Origin: Seriola aureovittata
Taxonomy: Eukaryota; Chordata; Actinopteri; Carangiformes; Carangidae
Direction of reading: 5' to 3'
Assembly: GCF_021018895.1 (NCBI RefSeq)
Contig: NC_079384.1
Coordinates: forward strand, 17,909,640-17,973,639
Length of the DNA: 64,000 bases
This document shows positions 26,101-40,300 of the stretch, in pieces. The notes beneath the pieces were generated by a model, which worked only from the letters and a program-made list of their open reading frames with translations, was not told where the DNA came from and made no database searches. The position numbers and the translations under genes were made by a program. How positions within the stretch are numbered: the first letter of the stretch is position 1; every line of letters starts with the position of its first letter.

Positions 26101-28225
26101 TTTTGAGTAGCCTGTTTTCTCGATTCCTGTCAGTATCTTATCTGTGGCTCAACATGTCTGTGTCAGTGGTTGAGAATCTCCTGTCTTTTACCCATGGTGT
26201 GTTTAAGTGTCAGATCACATGTTTACATGCAGTGACTAAGAGTCTGGACTGGCCTCTGTCCCACTACCTTCTGTAACGCAGTGCAATCTCTCGTGCAGCA
26301 TTTCATTGACCTTTCTGGAAAAATCAAGCCTGTTCCTGGGGGTTTACTTGAAACTCCACCACAGCCGACGGTAAACCTTCATGATCGTAACAAGGTTAAA
26401 CAAAGATTCCTTTGTGAGTACGGAAAAAAAAATCTACATTTACTATGAACATTTACAAGCGCTGCAAAGTGGCTGATTATGTCATTGTATCTTAGTTTTT
26501 TCAATAATCATAAAACTCACCAACTCTTTCAACTTTCTGGTTGTAGTCTCTGCTGTCTGAAAGCTCGACTCACTCATGGACTCATCTCTTCTGTTGAGCT
26601 GTAACACTTACCCATGAACATCTAGGACTTATAGGAAATTGTGCTTGTTAAAGGCTGCTAAAAACAGAAATACTGAATAAACAATTATATTAAAAGTCCC
26701 ATATTTAACCTTTTCCTGTGTTTTTTTGAAGTGTTGATCCATAAGAAGATATATTTGTGGTTTTAAGAACCGAAAACCATCTCAATATAGTTTTACATCT
26801 CCTCTCTCAGGCTTCTTTCATGGAGCTCCAGTAAAAACAGGTTGGTGAGCCAATCAGAAGAGAGGAGGCTCTGAGCCTCTTTTCTGATTGGCTGAGTGAT
26901 CCAATAAAACTTTAGCAGATTTCAGGTAAGCACTCAGAGAAACCAAATCCTGCAAGGTTGGATGGTGGGTCCAGGTGGGTGGGGCTTGGGGCGTGGCTGA
27001 GAGTTACAGAAGTCCTGACGGCTGGTTTTAAGGCTCAGTTTCTGAACACAGGCTGTGTCTGATACTTTCACAGTATTAATATAGAACCTAGACCTGCTTA
27101 ATATTAAACAACACATGGACATCTACTACTACTTTTATACTGTATGGGACCTTTAAATAGTTTTTCAAAAAAACTTCTATCCTGATCTAAACACATGATT
27201 TGAGCCACAAGACATACTGAGAATGGCTTTGTTTGATGTTCTTACATCTGAAACAGAACCTGGATGTTCTGGTTTCACTTCGGCTTTTTATAATGTTTAA
27301 TGTTCTCCATCTTTAGCCTTGCAAACATTAGTTTTGAAGGTATTTTTTTTGAAAAAAATGTTGACCTGATGATGACGCTGGATGAAAAGTCAGAGGATCA
27401 CTTAAGTTTTTACATATGATCCTGAGGGAAACATGAACATCTGTACCAGATTTCATAGCAATCAAGCGAGTATTTGGTGAACCTTTTTCGCACAAAACCT
27501 CATGATGGCACGAGATGAAAAGTCAGAGGATCACCAAAGTCAGTAGGATTCATCCACTGAAAACCATGAAGGTCTGTACAAAATTTTATGGAAATTCATG
27601 CATTAGATGGTGAGATATTACAGTCTGGACCAACAGACCGATATTAACCATCCACTGAGAATCCAGTTTGAGACTCTGTACATTTGCTGCTCGGTCCCTC
27701 CTACTCCTGAGCAAGACTCTCAGCCTCATTCTCCCACACTGTGATTCACAGTGTATTTGTGTGTGTAATGAATTATCTCAGGCTTGTGGTGAGTGTGTAG
27801 TCGACAGATTTAAGAGGTTTTAAAAAGCAGCAGCGGCTCCTCTGACGTCAGAGCTCAGGTTAAAATACAGCCAGCCTCTGCACACAGGACAACTATGACG
27901 AAGACAAGTGTCCTCAGTCTGTGAAAGAAATGCTGCTCGTTCATGTGACTTCAGAGGCTGGACTGACATTAACTTTGATTCCTTATGTGACGGTGCTGTC
28001 AAGTACTCTATTTTAGTAGGTAAAACAGAACTTCACTTCTACTGTAGATCAGTTTTATTAAACATTACAGAGGTTGTTGTGACAGTGAAAGTTTGTGTCC
28101 AGAGCAAATCAAGATATTATCTTTTCCTTCTTGTTCAACTGATTGTTCACTTCTTCTTCTTCTCTGCTTTAACAGATACGCCATGGCCCTGTACAACCAG
28201 CATGTCTGCCCTGTGCACAACTGGT

Positions 28226-28296
<71 letters not shown>

Positions 28297-30756
28297 ACTC
28301 ATAGGGATGAACCAACAGAGAATTATCAGCTCCCCTTGACTTTTACAGATCTTTACAGTGAGTCTCAGCTCATTGTTTATCTGGACCGCGTCTTTACTGT
28401 TCTGGTTCATTCACCACTTCCAAGTGTTAACATAAAGTTAACACTTCCTGACACCAACAATAATTAAGTTGGACACAATTAATCCTGAAGTTTATTTAAT
28501 CCTCAGAATATGTCCACGCTAAAAAAGCTAAATTTCAAACCACAATATTGATCATTTAGTGTCCACACTAATGCTTCAGACAGCTAAATATCTTCATCAC
28601 CCCTGTAGTTAAATATACCAAACTCATGATTTAGTAGTTCTCATTTACATATTCTGTTTTAAACATAAACTGAACAAACGACTTGTGAGGAGTTTTCTTA
28701 TTATCTTCATTTTCAAACAGGACCCAACAGTTTTTGGGTAGGGAAGCTCAAAACGATGACCAAACAAAGAAAAAAAGTCGTTCATTGATCATGAGTAATC
28801 ACCACACGGATGCCTGCTGTGAAACTGTGAAAACCGTAGAAGGAAAACCACCAGTTCTCTCAGCTGGCGTGTTTATGTAGCATTAATCCAGGAAAAGACT
28901 CATTTTGCCCAAGGAATCTTTTCTCAACCTACATCACAGAGGCCCCAGCACTTCCTGCCAAGTCCGTCCATCTTAATTCAAACACGACGAGGCACGAGAT
29001 GGAGAAAGAACGTAGAGATCAAGACGGGGGGAATTAAGAAAATAAAGTGCTGCAGGGGCAAATGTTAACGTGTAGAAGCGTATGTGGGGGGGGGGGGGGA
29101 GTGGGGGGGGGGGGTTTGGATGGTTTCTGCAGAGATAAAGACAAACACATCGGTTTAAATAGAAAGAGGAGGAATCCAAACTCATGTCAGGTATCATCTC
29201 TGATGTGGAGTGACTTGTGTGGTATGTGAAATCTAAACATGGAGTAAAATCACATGCTGGATTCTTTAATAAAAGCACCTTCCCGCCTGGTACAGAACCA
29301 TAAAAACTATCAGTAGACCTCTGCAGAACCCCTGCAACAACCTGCGTAAAGAACATAGAGTTTCTCAGGGGAAAGGTTTGTGAATTTAGGTTAAAGCTCT
29401 TATGTTATGATATAAGAAAAATATTAGATTACCATCCCCTTATCTGTGATTTATAAGATTTAGTCACGTGATGTATTTCTTTTCATATTTTTCTTACGTC
29501 TTTAAAATACAAGATGATGAGTTTTAGTTTCATTGGTATGAAGATATTTAGTTTTTTGTTTTAATAAAAAAGACAAAGTTACTTTTATTTTCTACTGTAA
29601 GAGCATACAGTTGGATTTAAAGGAGCTACAAAGCTAAAGTTAGCGTTAGCAGCTGTTATAAGAGAATATAAACAATAAACAATCTGTGAAGTGTAAGAGA
29701 TACAAATATTTAAATGAATCCATCAACCAGAAATGTAAAGAAAGTAAAAAACAAAAACACAATTTATTTACCCTGATTCCCATCTATGTGCTTATTAATG
29801 CCTCTTTTCATTTACTTTTAATTAATGCATTCTGATGTGGGGATTCTCATATTATAAAGATGATCCTCACAGTTTCCTAATCACAACAACACACACAACT
29901 CAGCTTTAAACACTATGTGTAATTTAACATTTAACAGACCTTTCACCTAAAAGTACTTTGGGTTAATTTTCTACTGTGGTTTGCGTAGAGCAGGAGCCGT
30001 GATGCGCCACATGAGACCCTCGATGCTCAAACCATTAACAGAGTTTGTTTTCTTTGGTCGTCCTGCATCATGAGACGCTCATTATGAAGCATAATGGGTA
30101 AAAGTAAAGATTTGACCTGAAATGAGGGATTATTTTTTATCTAACTTTGAACTATTTTAAAGATGAGCTGGTTTCTTTTAAACAAGTGTCTATAATCACA
30201 CATACAGTATGAAGTTAGCGTGTCCATGTGTGTGTTTAAAGGCTTTATAATGAGTCATGTGAGGAGCAGCTTCCACTGCAGAGGGGTCCTGTGCTGTGCT
30301 GCACCCTGGACAACATACCGCTCATCAGGTGAGTGTTCCCACCTCTGCAGGTGCTACAGGAGTCATTTTATTCATTTAGCAAAGCTGCTGCTGTGTGTTT
30401 AACATAGGTCACAGCTATCTGGTTTCTGTACGTGAATCAAACAATCACCGTAGTTGACATCGAGTTGCTGAAAGTGCGATTTCTCTGAAACCGCGGTGGT
30501 AAATCAGTGACTGAAGATCCTCTTTCTGCTCTTGAAACAACAACAATTTCATTGAAGCGCCACAGAGCACACACTGTACACACGATGTGACCACGGGTAT
30601 CGAATAACGTGAAATAGCAGCGGTCCGTGGTTTCCGTCAGTCATTTTTATGAGTTCTACCATGTCTGGTTTTGTTGTTTTTCCCTCTTCTATTGAACCCA
30701 AACGGCAACAGGACAGATGTCAGAGCACATTGTGTTTTATACATTGCGTGCACGCG

Positions 30757-30831
<75 letters not shown>

Positions 30832-33800
30832 TGTTTAGAGAGAAAAACTGGGACAAAATGCACCTTTGTTACTGGAATATCTGTGGACGGTGACGAAACA
30901 CAGCGATGGACTCAAGCACACGACTCCGCAGACAAACACTAAAGAAGAGGAAAAAGCTGAAAGGTTTAACTCCAGACTCACAGACGAACTGACGCAGGGA
31001 ACCTGGAGCACACAGACTGAATACACAAGGGAGGCAGGCATAATGGGACACAGGTGAAACACCTCAGGGCTGGGCACACAATCACACGGAGGCAGGAAGA
31101 AGGGATCTGAAATGAGAAGTGAAGGTGAGCAACGCAAAAATAAAAACAGGAAGTAAAGCAACAAAAATGCTGGACGAGACCAGACAGTCAGACATGCAAA
31201 GCTTTACCTTTATCGAATGGCAAGTTAACAAATCGGCCTCATGTCTGAATAAGTACCCTGAGCGCTTTAACCTGAAAGGTACGATGGCAATCCAGTTACG
31301 TTTCTGTGTCACTTCCTGTATCACTGAACTGAAAGTCTTCAGATTAAAATAAAAGCAGCAGCAGCAAAAACATGAAGAGACAGAGAGAAATGAACACCTT
31401 TAACCTCTATCTTTCTAACATCACTGTAACACATTTATTCCCCCAAATCTTCATCTCTTATTCACAAAGAAAATAAAATCAGTTCCAATAAACGAAGATA
31501 TTGCCAATGTCGACGTCTTCTCATATCAGATTGCTCCGTAAAAACAATCTTCTCCTCCCTGCAGCAGCGAAATGCTTTACACACAGCATGCGAGCGTGAA
31601 GCGAGAGTCCCAACCTAACATCTTGTCCTTCAGTCTCCTATGTACATGCATCGGCATTGTGCTTGTCTGCCACAAGCTCCATCAGAGAAAGAAGCTGAGC
31701 AGAGGTGAGCAACAGCTCGGCTCCCAGCCCCTCCGAACGTCCCGTGTCCACTGAGAGATTCACTGATTTTTTTAACGTGAAACTGCTTTATTTAGTGTTT
31801 TTAACGGTTGTAATCCCCCAGTCTCTTTGTTTTGGAGAGGAGGAGACCTCTGTGGATAATTCGGCTCCAGGTAAAAACCTCCTGAACCTCTGACACTGAA
31901 GGAATCCAAAGAGGGAGAAAGTGACACTAATGGTGCAAAAACAGAAAACGCTCTTCCTCTTCTTTACCATTATATCAACTTTACCTCACTGCTGTTCACT
32001 TACTATCACGCAAACTTTATCTCTTTACCTAGATGTGCTCTCACGGTCATCTATGTCTGAATGAGAAAAAGCCACCACTGTAACAGATGCAGTGTTTTAC
32101 ATTCCACGTCTGAACAGTCAACACTGTTGAAGAAAAACACATTATAAGTCAAATGGACACATTTAAAGATCCAGATTGAGTTGAGCTCTTGCTGGACACA
32201 TTTCTCTGATTGTTGAGCAGCTGCAGAGTTGCGAGTTGTTGTGAGATGAGTCCACACTTGCCCGACAGAGGCTCACAGTCAGGAGGGATGACCTCTTGAC
32301 CTGGACAGGAAGAAGAGCTTTTGTTGAGCGGAGCGGATCCGTCACCACACTGAGACGCAAAATGCAAACAGGACAAACTCACAGCTCTCGTTTCTTTAGT
32401 TGCAACTAAAGGAAAAAATCTGCTGAAGAGGTCGTCAGCGTGTCTTTAGTACTCGTTTTAGTCCTCATGTTTTAGTTGCGGAGCATTTTTCATGCAGCTT
32501 TTGATCTGCAGATAAAGATCTCAGTGTCGTTCTGTCCCCGACCTCCCACTGAGACTGTCGCTCTCCATTTATAGACAAGCGTTTCTCTGCTATCCAGGAA
32601 AAAAAAAACAAAACAAAACACTGGCATGGTTTTAATACCGCAGAGTAACTATGGACTCATATAAGGTCTTTGTGCTTTTTCATGACTATTTTTAAGCCAT
32701 TCCTGGCTGAGAGAGAGCTGCACGGTAAAAAACATAGGACCAAAAACCAAAAGTGGGGAAACATGCAGGATCTGGTTTGAACTCTGAGAACCTGATTGAA
32801 CTTTAGCCCACTGAGCCTGGAAGCCAGCCCAGACTAACTACCCTCCTCTCCTCTGTTTTCTTTGCAGTAAATGTGGAACTCTTCCACCTGAGAGCTGCTT
32901 CTTCAGCCTCATATGCAGCACCGGCTCCTTCATGGGTGAGTATCAGTACAGAGTAAAAGTATTCAGTCAGGTGCACTTTTAGACGTTTGTGTACATAGAA
33001 CGTGGCTCTAGTACATCTTCACACACATTTACCCGACATGCTGCTCTTTGCTGTACGCTCAAGACCTCAGACTTGTTTTTTCAGCTGTAGTGGCTCCAGC
33101 CAAGTCTCCGTTCCCCCAGAATCCACTGCTTCACCCCCCCCCCCCCCCCTCTCACCGAGGAGAAAATTTACCCTTTGCCATGAATGGTGCATTTTTATGC
33201 CTCACATGACCCACGAGCATTCAACCTCTGACCATGAGGGCAGCTGCTCTGCTCCGCTGTGTGCCAGTCCTGCTTTGAACCGTCTATTTTGGGTGGTTTA
33301 CCCAGGGTTCATCGCTCGCTGTGCAGAACGCCTATTGATTTTTTTTCCTTTATTTGCTAAATAAAATTTTCTGAGAATTTGCTCTCTAGTAAACTTTAGT
33401 CTACTGAGCTTTTAACATGGAGGACTTTAGGTCTTTTACACCAACACTGGAGACGGCGGCGTGTTCTCTCAGGTGGAGAGTGGAGCTCACTACATTGATT
33501 TTGCACCTGGTTTTGCAGCAAAAGTTTAACTAAACAACTAGTTTGCATGATGTGTTGGGAGCTCATGTCACAATTTTATAGCTGTATAAAGCCTCTGTGT
33601 TTGTGCAGAGTAAAAAGCTTCAAGCCTGAGAGCGGTGCAGTGATATCTCAGCTCTTGCAGTTGAAGAGAGAAAGTGGCATCATTAGGTAACAACAGTCAG
33701 TGTTTGTGATTCTTCATGTGGATCTGTTTGTTTGAGCAGCGCTGTCCAACTTTTTGATGTAGTGTTTCACAGGAACTGGGTTTGTTAGATGAATATAGCG

Positions 33801-36800
33801 TGAAGTGCTGCGTATCACGTAGGCTCATCTCTGCAGGACACACTGCTGACAGCAGACTAACATCAACAGGAGAGGAGATTAAAACTGTACAATACCGAGG
33901 AAATATATAGTCCTGTATTTCTGGCTTGATGCATTATGTTGCAAGAACTGTTTGACTGAAGCTGTGTATTTGCTCAGTGTCATTAATTCGACGTATCACC
34001 AGAACACACCTGGTTTTCATAGGTTTTGTGAGAAAATGCTGGAATCCACGGACGTTTAACGAGCCCATTAACTTGTCTGAGATCAGGGGTTTTTTCCTGT
34101 GTGTGTGGTATTTATCTTCTAACACACCACTGAGCGTCCCGTCATCCTTCATGACTTCACAAAACCAAGACAGCAAGATACTGGCCGATGTTTCTGCAAA
34201 AGCTGCAGAATAAAGTTCAACAACACAGTGGAAATGATAGAAGTTGTATTAATTCTTCTGCATGCACAATGCAGTTGCCGTTACCTGAAGGTGAAATGGA
34301 TGTTGCATCACCAGCAGGAGGTTGAGACTGAGCAGCTGTCATTCTCAAGTTACCAAAACATTTCTTACTTTAACATGATGACCAGTAGGTAAGGAAGGGA
34401 CTGTTGTTCCCTCCTGCCTTGTAGCTTCAAACCACAGATATTGTATTTTACAGTTGTTTTGTTGACTTTGGTGAAATGTATCCACACTTTGGAAAGTTTG
34501 GAAAGTGAAGGTTGTCGGTGTCAGTGAGTCGGAATGTGTTTGGATAAATCACCAGTTTTTCTGGCTGGACAACAACAGCGAGTCCAGCCTTAGAAACACA
34601 AATTGTTAAGACAAAATGTTATGACTGAGTGGCTGAGTGATGAAGTTACACCATTGGCTGTTACTCTTTCAAAATGAATTGGTGCAAACACTTTCCATTA
34701 TTTAACCAGGGGGCGTTTACAGGCTGTGTTGTCAACTTAGTTTTTGAACTTTTGAACTTTTTGGTGACTTTTTACTTTTCATGGAAAGTAGTTGTTAACA
34801 ATCTTTCCACAACAGTTTTCTACTACATCATCAGTCTCACACATTTGACCACACACGGTCCAGCCACATACTAGGTTTTGACCTGGTCTTGTTTTCTTTG
34901 CAGATGTCTGTAGAGGCCAAATAGATGATCTAAGAGAGATTAACAGATCTGGGTATTTTAACAACTTGGAACTTGATCCAAAAATTGTGACACAAAAAGC
35001 AATATACTTGAGAAGCTGAATACATGGTATTTTTACTTAAAAACCAACTGAAACGATTAATCGATTACCACAGTAGTTGCTGGTAGATTTTCGTTCTTTC
35101 AGCTCTAAATGAAAGCCATGGTGTTGGTTTGTGTGCGCTCACACTCTGGAAATTTCCCCAGCATCAAAAGCTTTCCCCCCTTTTTTTTTTTTCTTCCACT
35201 CTCACAAACAATACACACTTTTTGTTTGTGAGGCAGTTTGTTTAACCTGGAGGTGTGGTGTGATTCGAGATGAGAAGAATGGTGATTGTAGAGAAAGTTG
35301 CTCCCTGGCTGTGCTGCAGGCAGATAACCCAGAATCCAAAAACATGGAGTCTTATCGCCGCACACGCTCGACGATCAAAAACTGACCGCCGGCGCTCGCC
35401 GTAGGAGTCACAACATGAGCATCAAAACAGTTTTGCAGCGTGATGAGCAGCAGATGTTACAGCGGTGTGAAACTGCTGTGAAGCTTTGATGGAGGCGTTC
35501 AGTAAACAGACATCAGGAATCTGCTCACACAGAGATCTGCAGCATCATCGCTCCACTGATCAGGATGTGACTTTGATGCTGCTTCACCGGCCTGATGTGA
35601 AGGATTAAAGCTCTTTGCCTTTAGCATCAGCAATTATTAAATAGTTTAATTCTGCTGTTTTAGCATGGTTGCAGTCAATCTTAGTAAATTTATTTTTATT
35701 TGTTTGTGCATTAGCAATATATATAAAAAAACTGCAGGAGAGGTTGGAGTTGAAACTTTGTACAAAGACAAAGCATAAAAATTTAAAAGCACAATAAGAG
35801 AATTACATTCATTATGAATAGTAAAGGATGTAAAAGTATGGTGGCCCTGAGAGCCCAATGCACTGCAACTAGAAAAACACCTGCAAATATATAAAACACA
35901 AGCGAATGAAGAAAACATTTTCACCAATTTGACAGCACATACACAGCATAACAAAGTGCACATCAAATACAGTTGCAGTTCCTCTAACGGCCACTAGAGT
36001 CTGGCTCCAACAGTGAGTCGATCCCCATAGACTCCAATGTTAAAGTGTCCAACTTTACATCAGAAATAAACATGTTTACAGCCTGGAACAAAAACAGTTT
36101 TGGTCTCTGGAGATAATTTCCTCCTTCATGAAAACTGTTTATAGAACTCACCTGTTTACATTTTATTAAGGCTTAAAGTTATACGTAATTCCTCAATTAT
36201 GTATAACTTGGCCTCTTTGAGTGACAGGTGGGTGAGCATATGCTTGCCACAAACTGGCATCATGAAGTCTGAGCACCACACACGCCCCTCCTCTTTGACC
36301 ATCTTTGAATTAGCTGGGAGTTATTGGTGGAGTCAGGCACTGCCAAGATGGCGACAGTGGGGCAGCTCACTCTGAGCTTCAAAACCGCTCATCAGAAACC
36401 TGTGGGTGATGTCACAGAGGCTACGTCCATCTCTATTTACATGTAGCTGAAAATTAGAAGGTGTACATGTGACCTGCGGTTACCCATAACACCCTTCTCT
36501 ACGTAGGTTTAGATTACGTATCTTGGGAGCATATAATTCTGGCTTTTCTCCTCTGCATTACAAAAAGATAAAAACACATAAAATGTGAACTTTAACAAAT
36601 TGTTTTAACTCTGAGGGTGAACCAGTTTACCTTATAGTAAATTCAGGTGGATGTGGTTTCCTCGAGTAAAAACCTAGGGCAAACAATACTTGAAAATGTC
36701 CAGCTGCTTGTGAAACAACTTGCTGTGAGTGAAGAGAAAAAGTTGGCAGAGGTGTAGATGACATTCTCTGACGTGGACTGTGGGTGAGGAGGACAGTAGA

Positions 36801-37321
36801 GATTACACCTTTGTATCCAGAGAGAATCACTGTAATTAGGAAGAAACCAGAGCTTGTTTAAGGTCATTTTAAGTAAACAAAGAGGATGAATGGTGGACTG
36901 TGTGTAAAGAGTGACTGCTGAAACAAAACGTGTTTGTCTGTGGATGCATCAGGAACCCTGAGGTTGTTTTCCTTCTGTTTAGAGAAAGAACTCCTTTAAC
37001 ATGAGCAGAAAGCAGGAAGAGACTCAGACTATAAACACCTCAGTTACAGTTTGTCGTGTGGGCACGGTTCCTGGAAGAGAGCACGTTTGGGCCAAACTGA
37101 ATCTCCTCCTTCCATCTTCATCTCTCACTTCTTTCTCCTTATGTCTGTTGTACCTGTCTCTGCAGTGATGCTGATCGGTCTGCTGCGTTACGCTCACGTC
37201 ATAGAGAAACACCAGAACTGTGTCCTCAACACGGCCGGCCTCTCCACCGGATGGATCTGTGCCGCTGGTCTCATCATGGTGGGAAACTTCCAGGTAAATC
37301 AACAGTGTGATTGAAGCTCCA

Positions 37322-37379
<58 letters not shown>

Positions 37380-40300
37380 AAACAATAACAGAACAAATAT
37401 GTGTGTGTTCAGACTGACCTTTGCACACAGCTTCAAACTGTGTGTGTGTAATAATTCACTTTGTGGGGTGATAGTAGTGAAAGTGATAGCAGCACTTTGG
37501 TTATTCAGCTGAATGGCTGAAAGTTCTGCAGGTACAAAACCCTGCAGTACCACAAGCTGCCACTGGGGAGATTGGCAGCGAGGCTCAGTGGCAGCGTCGT
37601 ATCCAGCTCTCTTGATCGTTGGCGTCAGATTCTAACGCTCAGGAACAGATCCTCGAGGAAATTAGTTTGTTTCCCCTTCCGTTGACCTGATCCTGGCTTC
37701 ATCCCTAACCAGTTATCTCTGAATCGTATATTTACCCTCTCTTAGTACATCCGTGCCAAATACCTGCAATGACACCATCAGCCTCAGCTGTACTACTGTG
37801 TTAAGTACCAATAAGCAAATATTGGCAAGATAACACACTAAATTGACATGGTGAACATGGTAAACACTACACCTGCCAAACACAGAGTTTAGCTCCAACC
37901 ACAGTGTCACAGAGCCGTTGGCATAATGTAGACTCTACAGATTTGGTATCTAATCTGTCTCATCTGTCCAATTATAGTTTTCAAACATTTATTATTGAAG
38001 TTTATATTGTGCTCATGTGATGCATATATAAATAAGTACAGTATTACAGAAGTCCTGGTTTTATCTGTCTCTGGGCAAAATATAATGAAGCAGCTATATG
38101 TAGTCTGCTGTGCATGATGAGCACTGGGTAGATACACAATAAACAGAGACCAGAGCGACTCAGTTTGTTGCTCTGCAGCTCTAATTATATAGCAATGCAT
38201 TTCTTGTGGAAAAGCCCTGCTTTGTTTCTCCGAAGGATCAGAGATAAAGAATCAAAAGAATCAGGGATCCAAAGAGAAAACTGGGATTATGAGAGAGAAA
38301 TGTCCAACAGAAAGGTTGACAAAACAAAATGCAGCGATGTATTCAGAAGAAATGTTTCTTACATCACTTAAATGACCTTTTTTTTTAAAGTTGGAGCACA
38401 CTGAAAAAACATCAGTCAAGGATTTGATTTCATAAAAACAATCACCTGAATTTTTTGTCTCTGCCAAAAATGCAGCACTTTCAAAATGTAAGTTACATAA
38501 TTTCTTACATAATTTCCAACTGGTATTCATTCACACAGAGAGATGCTATCTCACCGCTGTGATTATCTCTGCCCCCGGCAATTGTAAAACTTTGTCTGAA
38601 AACGAGGTGGGTGTTTGATCTTTTCTGCAGGTCTGGTTTAATAACAGTCAGCAGGCCTTTTGTTATTGTAGCAGCGCAACATGTGGCCTTTATACTGGAA
38701 ACAGAGATTTTAAAATACCAATTAAATTCTGTACTTCTCCCCACATGCTACTAGAATTAAGTACAAGTTAAAAAATATTAAATGATTCCCCATTTAATGT
38801 TTTTCTTCTTTAACACAATGTGCTTAGATAAGACTTCACATGATTTATGGGTCATTGCCATGGCAACAGGAAGCAGAGGGTCTCAGTGGCCTAACATAAA
38901 AAGTATGGAGGTAACATGGGACGAAGATGGTTTCTACGTTTGAAAGCGAGAAGGAAACATAAAAGCTGCACTCACACACACAAATGCCTTTTAGGCTTTA
39001 TTTCCAGATTATCAGTCGCTATGGTTACAGCTGACAGCAGGGCCTCTTGATGCTGATGTTGGTGAGTCTGTGCGTCTGTGTGCGAGTCATCTTGACCATT
39101 ATATTTTGCTGTAAATATTCATGATCCCCAGAGGATGAGTTCTTAATTGTTTCTCTCCTGCTGCTGCCATCACCATAAGAAAATACCTCATCAGACACAG
39201 ATGAAGCAATACTACAAACTTGAGGAGTGCATACCTCCACCAAGGTACACATACATGTATCAGCTCCATTTCACTTAATGCGAGTATAAATACGACTTTA
39301 GTCTTATTACATCCTGCTTTGAAGCCCAAATACCATTCAGAATTGAATTTAATACTAAAATAATCTGATTATATCACTTAATCTTCTGGATTATGTCACA
39401 GATGATGGATTAAGCGTCTTGAAGGCCGCCTCCTTGGCGCATGTGCACAGCATGTGTTGTTTCTGCTGGTTGGATAAGGCTCGGCGGTGTCGTGGCTGCT
39501 GAGCCTCTCTGATGTTCTTCTCTCCTGCAGCCTCTCACCACTTTATAGACCTTCCAAGCAAATTTCTTTTGATGCTCCGTTTGTTCTGTCTGGAAATCGT
39601 CTGGTCTCGCCTCTCTGTGGTAGTGTGATCTTAAAAACAAGAGGTTTGGAGTTCCTGCCCTCGGTACGCTCAGGAGAAGTTCAGTTTAAAGGAAATCTTA
39701 TTTTGAAAAGAGGCTCAGAATGATTTAATAGTAGTAGTTGTAACTACTGTAGGTTGTGATAAAGATTTACTGTGAGGAAGAGGAGCGACAGCACCTGTAC
39801 ATTCAGTACATGCATGCTTCTACACAGGAACATGCTGAAAGTACAGGCACACACATGCACAAGCACATAACTCTGCACACATCCCTTCCAGTGCTGGGAG
39901 TTTTCATGGCCTCAGGTGCTGACTGAGTTTAATCTGGCACTGAACATGTTCTGACAGTGGGGCTTTTTGCCAGGAATGTAGCCTCAAATTTACAGTGACG
40001 TTTATGTGTTTAGACGTGCACTGCTGGAATGAAACCAAGTGCGTTTACTCAAGTATTGCACTTCACTTTAAAAGTATTTGTGCTTCACTTGAGTACATTT
40101 TGAAGTTGATATGATCAACGTGTTACAGTTGCTTATTTACACATGGTTCATTTGTTTGTGTCCAATATTCCCTCTTCTTTTAGCTCTGTGTTTGGTCTCC
40201 TCCAGCTCCTGAGGAAATATCTGGCTCTTTAGCTGCTAAATGCTCCACTGTGTTCACCAATTCATCTCTAACTTAGTCTGTCTGCTGTTTGCTGCTGGGC

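Noticed and set aside
28065..28467. Several overlapping frames of 77-143 aa through the CA tract
   Set aside because: Open only because CA/TG repeats lack stops; they give His-Thr or Val-Cys runs.
30835..31164. 109-aa hydrophobic minus-strand frame
   Set aside because: Lies in a relict dispersed repeat beside a CA tract; no domain or splice context.
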